Below, piece by piece: positions 38,266 to 46,716 of a DNA stretch of 64,000 nt. A program made the translations under genes and the position numbers. Positions within the stretch are counted from its first letter, which is position 1; every line of letters begins with the position of its first letter. Origin of the DNA: GCA-2715965 sp047608975 (GTDB lineage: Bacteria; Verrucomicrobiota; Verrucomicrobiia; Limisphaerales; JAYPXF01); assembly GCA_047608975.1 (NCBI GenBank), contig JBLFYM010000004.1, positions 35,095 through 99,094 on the forward strand, given 5' to 3'. The notes beneath the pieces were generated by a model. It made no database searches. It saw only the letters and a program-made list of their open reading frames with translations, and was not told the origin of the DNA.

Positions 38266-38685
38266 TCAGGGATTCGAATCATGATGATTGGTGGCTGTTT
38301 CAGAAGTCGCTTCGTAATATCGCAAAGCCTTGCGTGCACTCTCCCTTCGCATCCGGTCCTTGAACTCTGTCCACCAGTCGAATGCACCGGCTGAGATGAC
38401 CCACATAAGAACAGTTGTGGCGATGGCTATGACCAGTTTGTGCCGATGCGAGCGAAACTTCGCCATTCCGGCGAAATAGGCAACAGTTCCCCATAACGGT
38501 CCAACGTAGACCCAGGCGAACCGTTTGGCTTCCCGAACCTCTGTAGCGCCGTCTGGCCGGGCCATAAAGATAACGAAACTGGCCAAGAGCGCGGCGGTAA
38601 CCAGAATTATGTACAGGCAGCCGATTGCGAATGACTTAATATTGCTTTCGTTGTCCGTCCCTTGTTTTTCGCTCGGAGTTGCCAT
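38266..38685 (-). CDS. small membrane protein, unknown
   Basis: 139 residues with three hydrophobic segments (about 20-42, 58-74 and 84-102) and a charged, Arg/Glu/His-rich C-terminus. The sequence VYVGPLWGTVAYFAG between segments recurs in the decayed copy at 37985-38215. No family recognised. It starts 20 bases after the stop of the preceding gene on this strand. Confidence 0.5.
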   Translation of the reverse strand: MATPSEKQGTDNESNIKSFAIGCLYIILVTAALLASFVIFMARPDGATEVREAKRFAWVYVGPLWGTVAYFAGMAKFRSHRHKLVIAIATTVLMWVISAGAFDWWTEFKDRMRRESARKALRYYEATSETATNHHDSNP

Positions 38686-38705
38686 TGGAAAATTTGATGG
38701 GAAAT

Positions 38706-39395
38706 CTACGGTCGGCGGCGCCGATTCAGCGGCTTGCCGTCCAGGCAGATGAAACTGGAGTAGGTGTTCTCTGAATCAATCAGTTCAACACGGTAAATCC
38801 AAAAAGGTTTTTCTTCCTCGATTGTCAGCGGAAACCCAAATCCAAATTCTGTGTTGCGGATGTCACTCAGCTTCAGTTCCAGCAGTCTGAGTTGGCCGCA
38901 ATTCGGGTGTCGCAATTGGATGTTTCGCTTGGCCGCAGCAAGGATATCCGGCAATGCGCCGGGAGGCTTCAGGCTGGTCACATCGTATAGGGAAAGTCGT
39001 TTGGCGCGGGCGACATCAACAACGAAATCCCAATAACCTTGCTGCCCCGGTTCCTGGATCGTGAGTAAAACGAGGTGGAACCGACTGTCGATAGCCTTCG
39101 TAACCACCCGAATCTCGCTGTCCACCTCCCGCGGGAATACTTCCACCAGACTGGTATCCGGTTGATCCAGATAAACGCTGTATTGACGCGTATGGAATTT
39201 CGGCAACCGATGTTTTAGAAGCCGACTGTGGGCCTGAATAAATTCGGCTTTTGACCGCGCGCCTTCACGGAGGATTTTCTCCGAAGGGCCGCGCCAAACG
39301 CGAATCTGCTCAACCTCCATGTACGAAAGGCGATTGGAGAAGCTCAGCATCAGGTGATAGTTCGTCCGAATGCCGTAGTCGCGTATCAGTTCTTC
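38706..39395 (-). pseudogene. second part of an exported protein, separated by an in-frame amber codon
   Basis: The codons directly after the TAG at 39396-39398 continue in the same frame: EELIRDYGIRTNYHL and on to the first ATG at 39350 and the stop at 38706. The content (LPKFHTRQYSVYLDQPD, VEVFPREVDSEI, FWIYRVELID) looks like a real protein and has no start of its own before 39350. It is the continuation of the protein whose first half ends at 39396. Family unknown, though similar exported proteins occur beside sulfatases in related bacteria to my memory. Confidence 0.65.
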
Positions 39396-40007
39396 CTACG
39401 AAACCAGCGGACGACTGTAGCGCCCCACCAAGACGATTTTCCCATCGCGGGTGACGTGTATGGCCCGATTGTCCGTGGATACCGACCATCCAGCAGGAAG
39501 GTTTTGTTTCAAGCGAACGGCGAAATCCGAAACCGAGTCGGCGGACACGACTTCGTTGGGCAGAAGCAATAATCCGAGACCGATGATGATAATTCCCAAT
39601 GAGGGAAAGAAACTTTTTGAGCGAAATTCGGCTAACATATTTTTCAAACGCCGCCCCATATCATGGGCGAGCGTGCTCATCTGCTTGGCCAACTCCTGAT
39701 CCAAATGGCGACTACAATTGAAGTCCCAGAGTCCCAACCAATGATCAAAAAACTCCGGCTTCAATCCGAGGCGCATATGGGCCCCGGCAAATCCGCCGCG
39801 ATACGTGGCGGGACCACCGGTATGGAGGGCCGAGAACTCGGTGATCTTTTGCAGATGTGATTCCCAGTCCTCGATATGAGAATTGAAAATCGGCCCCAGA
39901 ATATCGTATTGACGGATATCGATATAGAACGGCCGGAGTAATTGGAGCAATCCCTCGTGACCGCCGATTTGCTCATAGCGCGAGGGTGCCGGGTTCGGGT
40001 CGTTCAT
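39396..40007 (-). CDS. truncated haemoglobin fused to a membrane anchor and start of an exported domain
   Basis: Residues 1-124 are a truncated haemoglobin: YEQIGGHEGLLQLLRPFY (helices A-B), WESHLQKITEFS, the proximal His77 in GAHMRLGL, and FFDHWLGLW, closest to group II/III globins. Without a stop it runs into KSFFPSLGIIIIGLGLLLLP (131-150), a membrane or signal segment, then about 50 exported residues with AGWSVSTDN, and a TAG. The same frame continues to 38706. An internal ATG at residue 124 (39638) could start the exported protein separately. The ATG overlaps the sulfatase stop (ATGA). Confidence 0.7.
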   Translation of the reverse strand: MNDPNPAPSRYEQIGGHEGLLQLLRPFYIDIRQYDILGPIFNSHIEDWESHLQKITEFSALHTGGPATYRGGFAGAHMRLGLKPEFFDHWLGLWDFNCSRHLDQELAKQMSTLAHDMGRRLKNMLAEFRSKSFFPSLGIIIIGLGLLLLPNEVVSADSVSDFAVRLKQNLPAGWSVSTDNRAIHVTRDGKIVLVGRYSRPLVS

Positions 40008-41686
40008 TTAGTCGGGAAGTAATAGATCTTTGGCATTCCCGTGGCCGGTTGCGGGACGCGGGCAGTCTGGACGAAGTTCTGCGCCGCCCATTTGTGCCAG
40101 AGTGCGTTCATCGCTTTGACACGGTCGGGAAAGCCGCCGGCCAGGTCGTTCAGCTCGGAACGATCCGCATCGATGTTGTAGAGTTCCCACTTCTTTTCGT
40201 AGTTCGTCCACACGATCTTCCATTTACCGAGGCGAAGGGCGCGGTTGCCTTCGTGTTCAAAAAAGATCGGGCGGCTGGGAAGCTGCCTGCCGTCAATCAC
40301 CGGCGTCAAACTGGTGCCGGGCAACGGCAGGATCGGTTTGTCATTCCATCGCTTGGGATACGCCCCCCGCCCCAGTTCAATCAGCATGGCGGACAGGTCG
40401 ATCAGGTGGGCAGGTTGGCGATCGATTTCGCCGCGGCGTTCCATTCGCGCCGGCCAATGGAGAATGAAGGGCGAAGAAATACCGCCTTCGTGATTGTAAT
40501 GTTTGTACAGCCGGAAAGGCGTATTGCAGGCGTTGGCCCAACCGGTGCCATAGCTGTGAAAGGTGCCTTTCTGGCCCATTCCGGCCAGCCTGTCGCCCCG
40601 ATGAAGTTTGTTCTTCGGATAGGGATTGTCATCAAAGCCATGCGGATCCCATTCCGCACAAGCTCCGTTGTCCGAGAGAAACACAAGCAACGTGTCCTCC
40701 AGTTCGTCGTGACGTTTCAGGTCGCCAATGACTCGGCCAATATTCCGATCCATGATCTCAACCATGGCCGCATAAGTGGCCATCCGCCGCGTAAGATCCG
40801 CTCGGCGATCCGCCGGGAGACTCGCCCACGCCGGAATCTGTTTGTCATAATACGCAGAGTCCCGATTGCGCTCTGGAACCTTTGCCACCTGCCCGCGCGG
40901 GGACAGTCCAAATCCGGTTTTGATGATTCCCATCCGGCTCATCCGGGCGTGGCGTCCCGCACGAATGGCGTCCCAACCTTGCTCGTAGACAGGAACGTAT
41001 TTATCGATCAGAGCCTTGGGAGCGTGCAGTGGAAAGTGCGGGGCGTTGTACGCCAGGTAGAGAAAGTAGGGATCCGATTTCTCGCGCGCCTGATCCATGA
41101 ACGTCAACGCGTAATCCGTGATCGCATCGGTCGCGTAGAAGTCCGCCCCGTAGTCGGGTTGGGGACGATCCTCGGGCAGACGCACGTATATGTCCGGACG
41201 ATAGAAACTCGCGTAGGCCTTGAAGCAACCATAGAACTCGTCGAAGCCACGGTTCGTCGGAATACAATCAGGATTCCCCTTCCCCTGCAGATGCCATTTC
41301 CCCGAAAGGAACGTCTGATAGCCAGCCTCCCGCAGCACGGTCGGAACGGTCACACAGCGGTCCGTCAGGAATCCGCGATAACCTGGCAGTCCGTTGTCCG
41401 CCATCATCGCGCCGACCCCGGCCTGATGCGCGTATAGCCCGGTCAACAGTGAAGCCCGCGTCGAACAGCAGCGGGCCGTGTTGTACAGTTGCGTCATCCG
41501 CAGACCATTCGCCGCCAGCCGATCCAGATTCGGCGTGGCGATCTCGCCGCCGTAACAACCGAGATCCGAATACCCCAGATCATCCGCCAGGATCAGGATA
41601 ATGTTGGGCTGCTTTTTGACAGCGGCAAAACCGCGCCCGGTGCCGAGCACCAGCAGGAACGAGAGAAGGCAAATCAGTCCGCGCAT
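40004..41686 (-). CDS. exported arylsulfatase, CxSxR active-site variant
   Basis: 560 residues with signal peptide (about 1-22). PNIILILADDLGYSDLG holds the metal aspartates. The formylglycine motif reads C73-C-S-T-R, that is C-x-S-x-R instead of C-x-P-x-R, a variant I recall from other PVC sulfatases. GKWHLQGKG, LAYNAPHFPLHAP and FLSDNGACAEWDP follow. The C-terminal part WELYNIDADRSELNDLA is typical. It is upstream of, and translationally coupled to, the globin fusion. Confidence 0.92.
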   Translation of the reverse strand: MRGLICLLSFLLVLGTGRGFAAVKKQPNIILILADDLGYSDLGCYGGEIATPNLDRLAANGLRMTQLYNTARCCSTRASLLTGLYAHQAGVGAMMADNGLPGYRGFLTDRCVTVPTVLREAGYQTFLSGKWHLQGKGNPDCIPTNRGFDEFYGCFKAYASFYRPDIYVRLPEDRPQPDYGADFYATDAITDYALTFMDQAREKSDPYFLYLAYNAPHFPLHAPKALIDKYVPVYEQGWDAIRAGRHARMSRMGIIKTGFGLSPRGQVAKVPERNRDSAYYDKQIPAWASLPADRRADLTRRMATYAAMVEIMDRNIGRVIGDLKRHDELEDTLLVFLSDNGACAEWDPHGFDDNPYPKNKLHRGDRLAGMGQKGTFHSYGTGWANACNTPFRLYKHYNHEGGISSPFILHWPARMERRGEIDRQPAHLIDLSAMLIELGRGAYPKRWNDKPILPLPGTSLTPVIDGRQLPSRPIFFEHEGNRALRLGKWKIVWTNYEKKWELYNIDADRSELNDLAGGFPDRVKAMNALWHKWAAQNFVQTARVPQPATGMPKIYYFPTK

Positions 41687-41781
41687 AACCGCACGCTAAC
41701 TGGCTGGGGACGTGTTTAGAAAGCCCTGATTCGACACCCGGCTCCCATCCGGGCGCGATTCCAAGTGGGTGGTATATCGTC

Positions 41782-41940
41782 TGGAGGGATGAGCTTGCGA
41801 GTCCGTGGCCGTATGACAGCCGAAGGCTGCCGGCTGGGCGGCTTTTAGGCTGCGATTGCCACGTGGCAATACACGAAACCACAGTTGCCCTCACCTTCGG
41901 TGCAAACACACGCCTTCGGACTCGCAAGCTCGTCCCTCCA
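41782..41940. repeat. MITE-like inverted-repeat element
   Basis: A 24-base arm at 41782-41805 and its complement at 41917-41940 match at 23 positions, enclosing about 111 bases. Inside lie a perfect 16-base palindrome ATTGCCACGTGGCAAT at 41855-41870 and a small hairpin CAGCCGAAGGCTG. No coding frame is credible within it. The structure fits a small non-autonomous palindromic element; no second copy was seen in the window. Confidence 0.65.
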
Positions 41941-42002
41941 TAGGGCACGCCGTCACCCGCTTGCAATCACACCCCTCCAATCCACGGCCCGAGAATTCCG
42001 CG

Positions 42003-42164
42003 TTACGCCAACGGATCCGGACACACATCACGCCGCCCACAATCCTGGCAGAAGTCCCCCAGGTAGAACGTGTCGAAGAACTCCATCAACTGACTGATGG
42101 TTTCCTTCTCATCCGTCAGAAAGCCGGCTTCAAAATTCCGGCGCTTGGGTGATTTGGCCCCCAT
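42003..42164 (-). CDS. possible 53-aa Cys-containing small protein
   Basis: An ATG frame starting MGAKSPKRRNFEAG, with the acidic helix DEKETISQLMEFFDTFY and ending CQDCGRRDVCPDPLA, sits between two sulfatase genes. The composition is protein-like and the CxxC-x(5)-C pattern could bind zinc, but it may be the tail of a lost gene. No clear ribosome binding site. Confidence 0.35.
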   Translation of the reverse strand: MGAKSPKRRNFEAGFLTDEKETISQLMEFFDTFYLGDFCQDCGRRDVCPDPLA

Positions 42165-42238
42165 GCCCGCACCCGTCAGATTCAGGGAAGCCGCAGATTG
42201 GCAAACCTTTCATCGGTGGGAGATTGATCGGCAATCGC

Positions 42239-44410
42239 CTACAGGCCCAACTCTGCCAGCTTCGGCTGGATCGCCTTGGCCCAGCGTTCGTAGCCTTCGG
42301 CGTTGAGGTGCAGATAATCAGGCATGACCGTCTTGGAGATCGTGCCGTCGGGCTCCATGAACTCGTTGCTGAGGTCCATGTAGTGAACGCGCTCGCCGTC
42401 GGCGAAGCGGCGGATCTTCTGGTTGATCATGATGTTGTTCAGGCGCTTGAGATCGTGGGGTGACTGGCCACGCGGAAAGATACCCAGCAACAGGATCTTC
42501 GTCTCGGGTCGCTTCTTTTTCATGATGTCTAAAATGCTTTCGACGCCGGCCGCTACCTCGTCCGGGTCCTGATCGAAGTGGCCGGTGTTGTTGGTGCCGA
42601 TCATGACGACGGCGACTTTCGCGCGGCGGCCCATCTGGTTGTTCGCAGTCAGACGCCAGATGACGTGTTCGGTGCGATCGCCACCGATACCGAGATTCAA
42701 CGCCTGCTTGTCGCCGTAGTATTTCTTCCAGACATCCTTGCCGCGGCCTTCCCAGCCCTGGGTGATAGAATCACCGACAAACACCACGTCGAAGGGACCG
42801 TTGCGGGAGTTGGCGGTGAGCTGTTGGTTCCGATTGTTCCAGCTCTTCACATTACCGCGCGTCGAGGGAATGACGGCGCTGTTGACATCATAGTGTTTGC
42901 GTAGGTCGCGATAGCGTTTTTGCAGAGCCGCCAGCACGGGAACATAGTCGGGATCGGCGTGCACGCTGTTCATTTCCTGCGGATCGGTCTTGAGATCGTG
43001 GAGCTGCCATTCGCGGGTGCGGGGAAACCACATCAACTTGTAACGCTCCGTGCGTACCCCGTCGTGAAAGGGGACGTTGTGGACGGCGGCGTTCTCGTAA
43101 TAGGCGTAGTAGATCGCGTCGCGCCAATCAGGCGTCTTGGCACCGCCGTTGCGGAAGAGCGGCACGAGGCTGCGGCCCTGGATGTCGGCGGGGATCGGTG
43201 CACCGGCGAGCTCGAGGAAGGTCGCGGCGTAGTCAATGTTCTGGATCATGGCAGGTGAATCAGAACCGGGGTTGATCACGCCAGGCCAGCGGATTAGGAA
43301 CGGCATCTTCAAAGACTCCTCGTACATCCAACGCTTGTCATACCAGCCATGTTCGCCGAGGTAGAACCCCTGATCGGAGGAGTAGATGACGACGGTGTTC
43401 TCAGCGAGACCGGATTCATCGAGGTAATCGAGGACCCGTCCGACACCGTCGTCAACGGCCTGAACGCTCTTCAAATAATCCGTGATGTAGCGTTGATACT
43501 TCCACTGGATGATCTCCTTCTCGGTCAGCTTGCCGGCTTTCATCTGGGCGATGAATTTCTGGTTACGTGGTTCATACCACTTGTCCCAGGTCTTCTTCTG
43601 CTCATCCGTCATCCGCCCATATTCTCGATTCGGAAGATTCTCAAAATGTTCGGGAAAGAGGTTCTTGCCGTTGAACTTCATGTCGTGTCCCCAGTGCATG
43701 TGGTTGGCCACAGACATTTCGTTTTCCTTCAACAGGCTGGTGCGTCCGGCGTAGCTATCGAACAGCGAGTCTGGCTCCGGCACGGGCTTGCCCTTGAAGA
43801 GATCGAAGTGGCGCGGATGTGGCGACCAGTTGCGGTGCGGTGCCTTGTGCTGGCACATGAGGATGAAGGGCTTGTCCTTGCTGCGATCGGTCTTCAGCCA
43901 GTTCAGCGCACGGTCGGTAATGATGTCAGTGCAATAGCCCTGATAACGCTTCCGCTTCCCGTCCATCTGGATGAGATCCGGATTGTAGTAGTTCCCCTGC
44001 CCCGGAAGGATTTCCCAGTAGTTGAAGCCGGTTGGATTGCTGCGTAAATGCCACTTGCCGACAAGCGCCGTTTCATAACCCGCGTCCTGAACCATCTTTG
44101 GAAACGTCCCCTGCGAGCCATCGAAGAAGTCACCGTTGCGGCGGAAGCCATTGATGTGACTGTGCTTGCCCGTGAGGATGCAGGCGCGGGAAGGCCCGCA
44201 GATCGAGTTCGCGCAAAAGGAGTTCCGGTAGATCGCCCCTTCCTTCGCGAGCCGGTCAATGTGCGGCGTCTGATTGATCTTCGAACCCAGCGCGCTGATC
44301 GCCTGCACGGCATGGTCATCCGAGAAGATGAAAACGATGTTGGGTCTCTTTTGCGCGGCGTTCGCAGTCAGGGCACAGACGAGAACAATCAGGGTGGCAA
44401 TGTGTCTCAT
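42239..44410 (-). CDS. exported sulfatase-SGNH hydrolase fusion
   Basis: 723 residues from the ATG at 44410, signal peptide about 1-18. The sulfatase domain (about 22-500) has PNIVFIFSDDH, formylglycine motif C71-G-P-S-R, GKWHL, and SSDQGFYLGEHGW. A linker leads to an SGNH/GDSL hydrolase (about 535-723) with block I GDSITQG (Ser548), GIGGDRTEH, GTNNTGH and D698-x-x-H701. One polypeptide could remove both sulfate and acyl (for example acetyl) esters from the same glycan. Confidence 0.92.
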   Translation of the reverse strand: MRHIATLIVLVCALTANAAQKRPNIVFIFSDDHAVQAISALGSKINQTPHIDRLAKEGAIYRNSFCANSICGPSRACILTGKHSHINGFRRNGDFFDGSQGTFPKMVQDAGYETALVGKWHLRSNPTGFNYWEILPGQGNYYNPDLIQMDGKRKRYQGYCTDIITDRALNWLKTDRSKDKPFILMCQHKAPHRNWSPHPRHFDLFKGKPVPEPDSLFDSYAGRTSLLKENEMSVANHMHWGHDMKFNGKNLFPEHFENLPNREYGRMTDEQKKTWDKWYEPRNQKFIAQMKAGKLTEKEIIQWKYQRYITDYLKSVQAVDDGVGRVLDYLDESGLAENTVVIYSSDQGFYLGEHGWYDKRWMYEESLKMPFLIRWPGVINPGSDSPAMIQNIDYAATFLELAGAPIPADIQGRSLVPLFRNGGAKTPDWRDAIYYAYYENAAVHNVPFHDGVRTERYKLMWFPRTREWQLHDLKTDPQEMNSVHADPDYVPVLAALQKRYRDLRKHYDVNSAVIPSTRGNVKSWNNRNQQLTANSRNGPFDVVFVGDSITQGWEGRGKDVWKKYYGDKQALNLGIGGDRTEHVIWRLTANNQMGRRAKVAVVMIGTNNTGHFDQDPDEVAAGVESILDIMKKKRPETKILLLGIFPRGQSPHDLKRLNNIMINQKIRRFADGERVHYMDLSNEFMEPDGTISKTVMPDYLHLNAEGYERWAKAIQPKLAELGL

Positions 44411-44495
44411 GGAAGGCGGAGTGTAGAGGGCGGCGGGCAACTCACGGAAGTTGAATCTTGGCTTCGACCGCTATTGGGAACGAGAGTGCTTGGCC

Positions 44496-44849
44496 TCAGC
44501 CAGATTGCGAAAGATCTCGGTGATTTCCTGGAAGGGTTCCGCGTAGTATCTCGTAGGGCTTCCCTTCCTTGAGCGTCTGGTAGAAGGACTTGGCTTTGCC
44601 ATCGTGGATCTTACTGCGGGAGTTTTCATGGACGATGTAGAGGTCGCTGCTGAATCCGCCGAGCTTCCCGGCTCCCGCCAGCTTCCGGATCAACGCCACA
44701 CCCAGACGGTTTCTTCCCGCGGGGAGGGGCATGTTCTTTTCGGCGTCGGCGTAGCCGGGGTAGCCGCCGCGCTCGGTCCCCCGGTAATCCCAGGCCACCA
44801 CGATCAGATTCCAGACGACGGATGCCTGCCCGTTGTTACGGGCCTTCAC
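44496..44849 (-). pseudogene. unrecognised gene fragment downstream of sulfatase pseudogene
   Basis: The frame from the GTG at 44849 (and some codons before it, with GFGAEKLQGW) reads VVWNLIVVAWDYRGTERGGYPGYADAEKNMPLPAG and DLYIVHENSRSKIHDGK, which looks like genuine protein. It has no leader and no start with context, and its 5' side runs into a tandem-duplicated, frame-broken sulfatase remnant. I do not recognise the family. Confidence 0.4.
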
Positions 44850-44879
44850 CCAGCCTTGCAGTTTCTCCGCGCCGAAGCC

Positions 44880-45214
44880 GGGTTGACTCCTCCCAGAGCG
44901 ACCTTTTTTCCCTCCTCCCAGAGCGACCTTTTTCCCGAGTGCATCTTCTCGCCGATATGGCAGCCATCATCGGATCACAGCACGATGATTGTGTTGTCGG
45001 GGTGAGGGCCGGCGTCAAGTGCATCAAGCAGTCGCCCGACGCAGTGATCGGTAAACGTGGCGTAGGTTTCATGCAAATAGACAAATGGCTGTAGGTCGAA
45101 TTCAAAATGGTTTCGTACGTGTAAAAAGTCTCGGCCATCATTTCGGCTGATCGGCAGGGTTCGATACGATTCGAACTGAAGGCAGGCCGCCATCGCAGCA
45201 AGTTGCCCGGGCAA
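44880..45214 (-). pseudogene. sulfatase remnant with stop and tandem duplication
   Basis: The frame FVYLHETYATFTDHCVGRLL and DNTIIVL is the part of a sulfatase just before the metal-binding SDHG motif. It continues after a TGA, where Trp is usual, as SDDGCHIGEKMHSG, then enters a 25-base tandem duplication that shifts the frame. The formylglycine region is missing. Clearly dead. Confidence 0.65.
44891..44939. repeat. 25-bp tandem duplication
   Basis: Two near-identical units beginning TCCCAGAGCGACCTTTTT at 44891 and 44916, differing by one T in the homopolymer. They disrupt the sulfatase remnant. Confidence 0.75.
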
Positions 45215-45425
45215 CAGAACTTGCCGGCGCCATTCATCGCTACGCGATTGCGCGCTCGATCAGGTTGCGGGTCATTTTCTCATTCTGGCCCCAAGGCAGC
45301 CAACCTTGGGCTGGAGGGGGATGCCCGGTTGGGGCATTAAGTCAGTTTTGGAAAGGCCAGGTTCCAAACGAGGATGAAGCGGAGCTTCGAAACGAGGCGG
45401 GAGGGAGAGTTCGGCAGTGTTGGGG

Positions 45426-46691
45426 TCACCCGAGCGGTTCCAACCCGCGCAGAGTTCCGCCGCCGGTTGAGAACGTATCGACTTCCAGTTTCAAGTGCTG
45501 GAGATAGGAGACAAGCAGGTTGCAGAGCGGCGGTGAGTTTTTCGGTTGGAAACCGAGGTGCTGTCCGTGGCGGAAGCGGCCGCCGGCGGCGATGATCGGA
45601 AGGTTAGTGTTATTATGGCTGGAGGCGTTGCCGAGGTTTGAACCGAGTAGGATCGCGGTCTGGTCGAGCAGGGTATGTTCACCTTCTTGCGTCTGCTCCA
45701 GATTCTGGAGGAAGTCGCTGAAGATTCGCATCTCCTCGCCCTCAATGATCGCGAGTTGTTTTAGCTTCTCGGGACTCTTGCTGTGGTGGCTGAGGTTATG
45801 CCAGCCGTCTTCCACGCCTTGCAGATTCACGACTTCATTCCCGCCGGCGCCACTGAGCGTGATCAGGCGCGTGGAATCGGTTTGAAGGGCCAGCAGGATG
45901 AGGTCGAAGAAAGTTTCCATCCGCCCCGTGAAATTCGCCCGGTCGGTAATATCGGTCGGTGGTTTCTGATCTACGGAGGGTTTGGGTTGTTTGACCCAGT
46001 CTTCCGCCCTTACGAGACGCTGTTCCACTTCTCTGACACTGGTGAAATACTGATCCAAGGTTTCGTGATCCTCACGTCCGATTCTTCGGGAGATCGCCCG
46101 GGTTTGATCGGCCACGAGGTCCATGATGCTTTGTCCGTCCTGGATCTGCCGCATTCGGGTGGCCTTCTCCGTAGCAGTGCCTTCCAGAAAGAGGCGCTTG
46201 AAAACGGTTGAAGGTCGTTTCTCCGCCGGGATCTGTACCCCGGAACGCGTGTAGGAAATCCCTTTGTCACCGGCGGACAGCACGAGGAACGGATAGCGGG
46301 TAAGATGCCCGCTGCGTTCGGCTGCAAACTGATCCACGGAAATCGCATTTCGAAAACTCGGCTGACTTGGGTGCGAGGCACCGGTCAGGAAACTTCGTTC
46401 GGCATGGTGCCCGCCATCCACCATCGGATGCATGAGGCCAGACATGACCGAGAACTTTTCTCGAACCGGCTGCAGCGGTTCCAGATAGGGGGTGACGCTG
46501 TAGTCCCGCCCCGTCGTTGCGGGGAAAAGATTGGGTGTGTGAATCCCCAACGGGGCACAGATGGCCAACATGCGCCGCACGTCCTTTTCTCCCGTTGCTT
46601 TGGCGGGTGCCGACATGCTCTGCAACAGAGGCAAGGCCATGGTCACTCCGGTGGCCCGGAGAAAGGTGCGACGATCAAGTTTGTTTCTCAT
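45426..46691 (-). CDS. DUF1552 secreted protein
   Basis: 421 residues from the ATG at 46691. The leader DRRTFLRATGVTMALPLL has a twin-arginine motif, so Tat export is likely. The body has GHHAERSFLTGA, SVDQFAAE and HNLSHHSKSPE, and ends with LLGSNLGNASSHNNTNLPI and a GG-rich tail, all as in DUF1552. In PVC genomes this family is paired with DUF1592 proteins; the intact DUF1592 gene lies 25 bases upstream here. The biochemical role is unknown; the fold may be alkaline-phosphatase-like. Confidence 0.9.
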   Translation of the reverse strand: MRNKLDRRTFLRATGVTMALPLLQSMSAPAKATGEKDVRRMLAICAPLGIHTPNLFPATTGRDYSVTPYLEPLQPVREKFSVMSGLMHPMVDGGHHAERSFLTGASHPSQPSFRNAISVDQFAAERSGHLTRYPFLVLSAGDKGISYTRSGVQIPAEKRPSTVFKRLFLEGTATEKATRMRQIQDGQSIMDLVADQTRAISRRIGREDHETLDQYFTSVREVEQRLVRAEDWVKQPKPSVDQKPPTDITDRANFTGRMETFFDLILLALQTDSTRLITLSGAGGNEVVNLQGVEDGWHNLSHHSKSPEKLKQLAIIEGEEMRIFSDFLQNLEQTQEGEHTLLDQTAILLGSNLGNASSHNNTNLPIIAAGGRFRHGQHLGFQPKNSPPLCNLLVSYLQHLKLEVDTFSTGGGTLRGLEPLG

Positions 46692-46716
46692 TTTCTGGGC
46701 AAGGTTTGAAAGCGGT

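Noticed and set aside
39986..41437. 483-codon plus-strand frame
   Set aside because: Opposite the sulfatase at 40004-41686; no motif, shadow.
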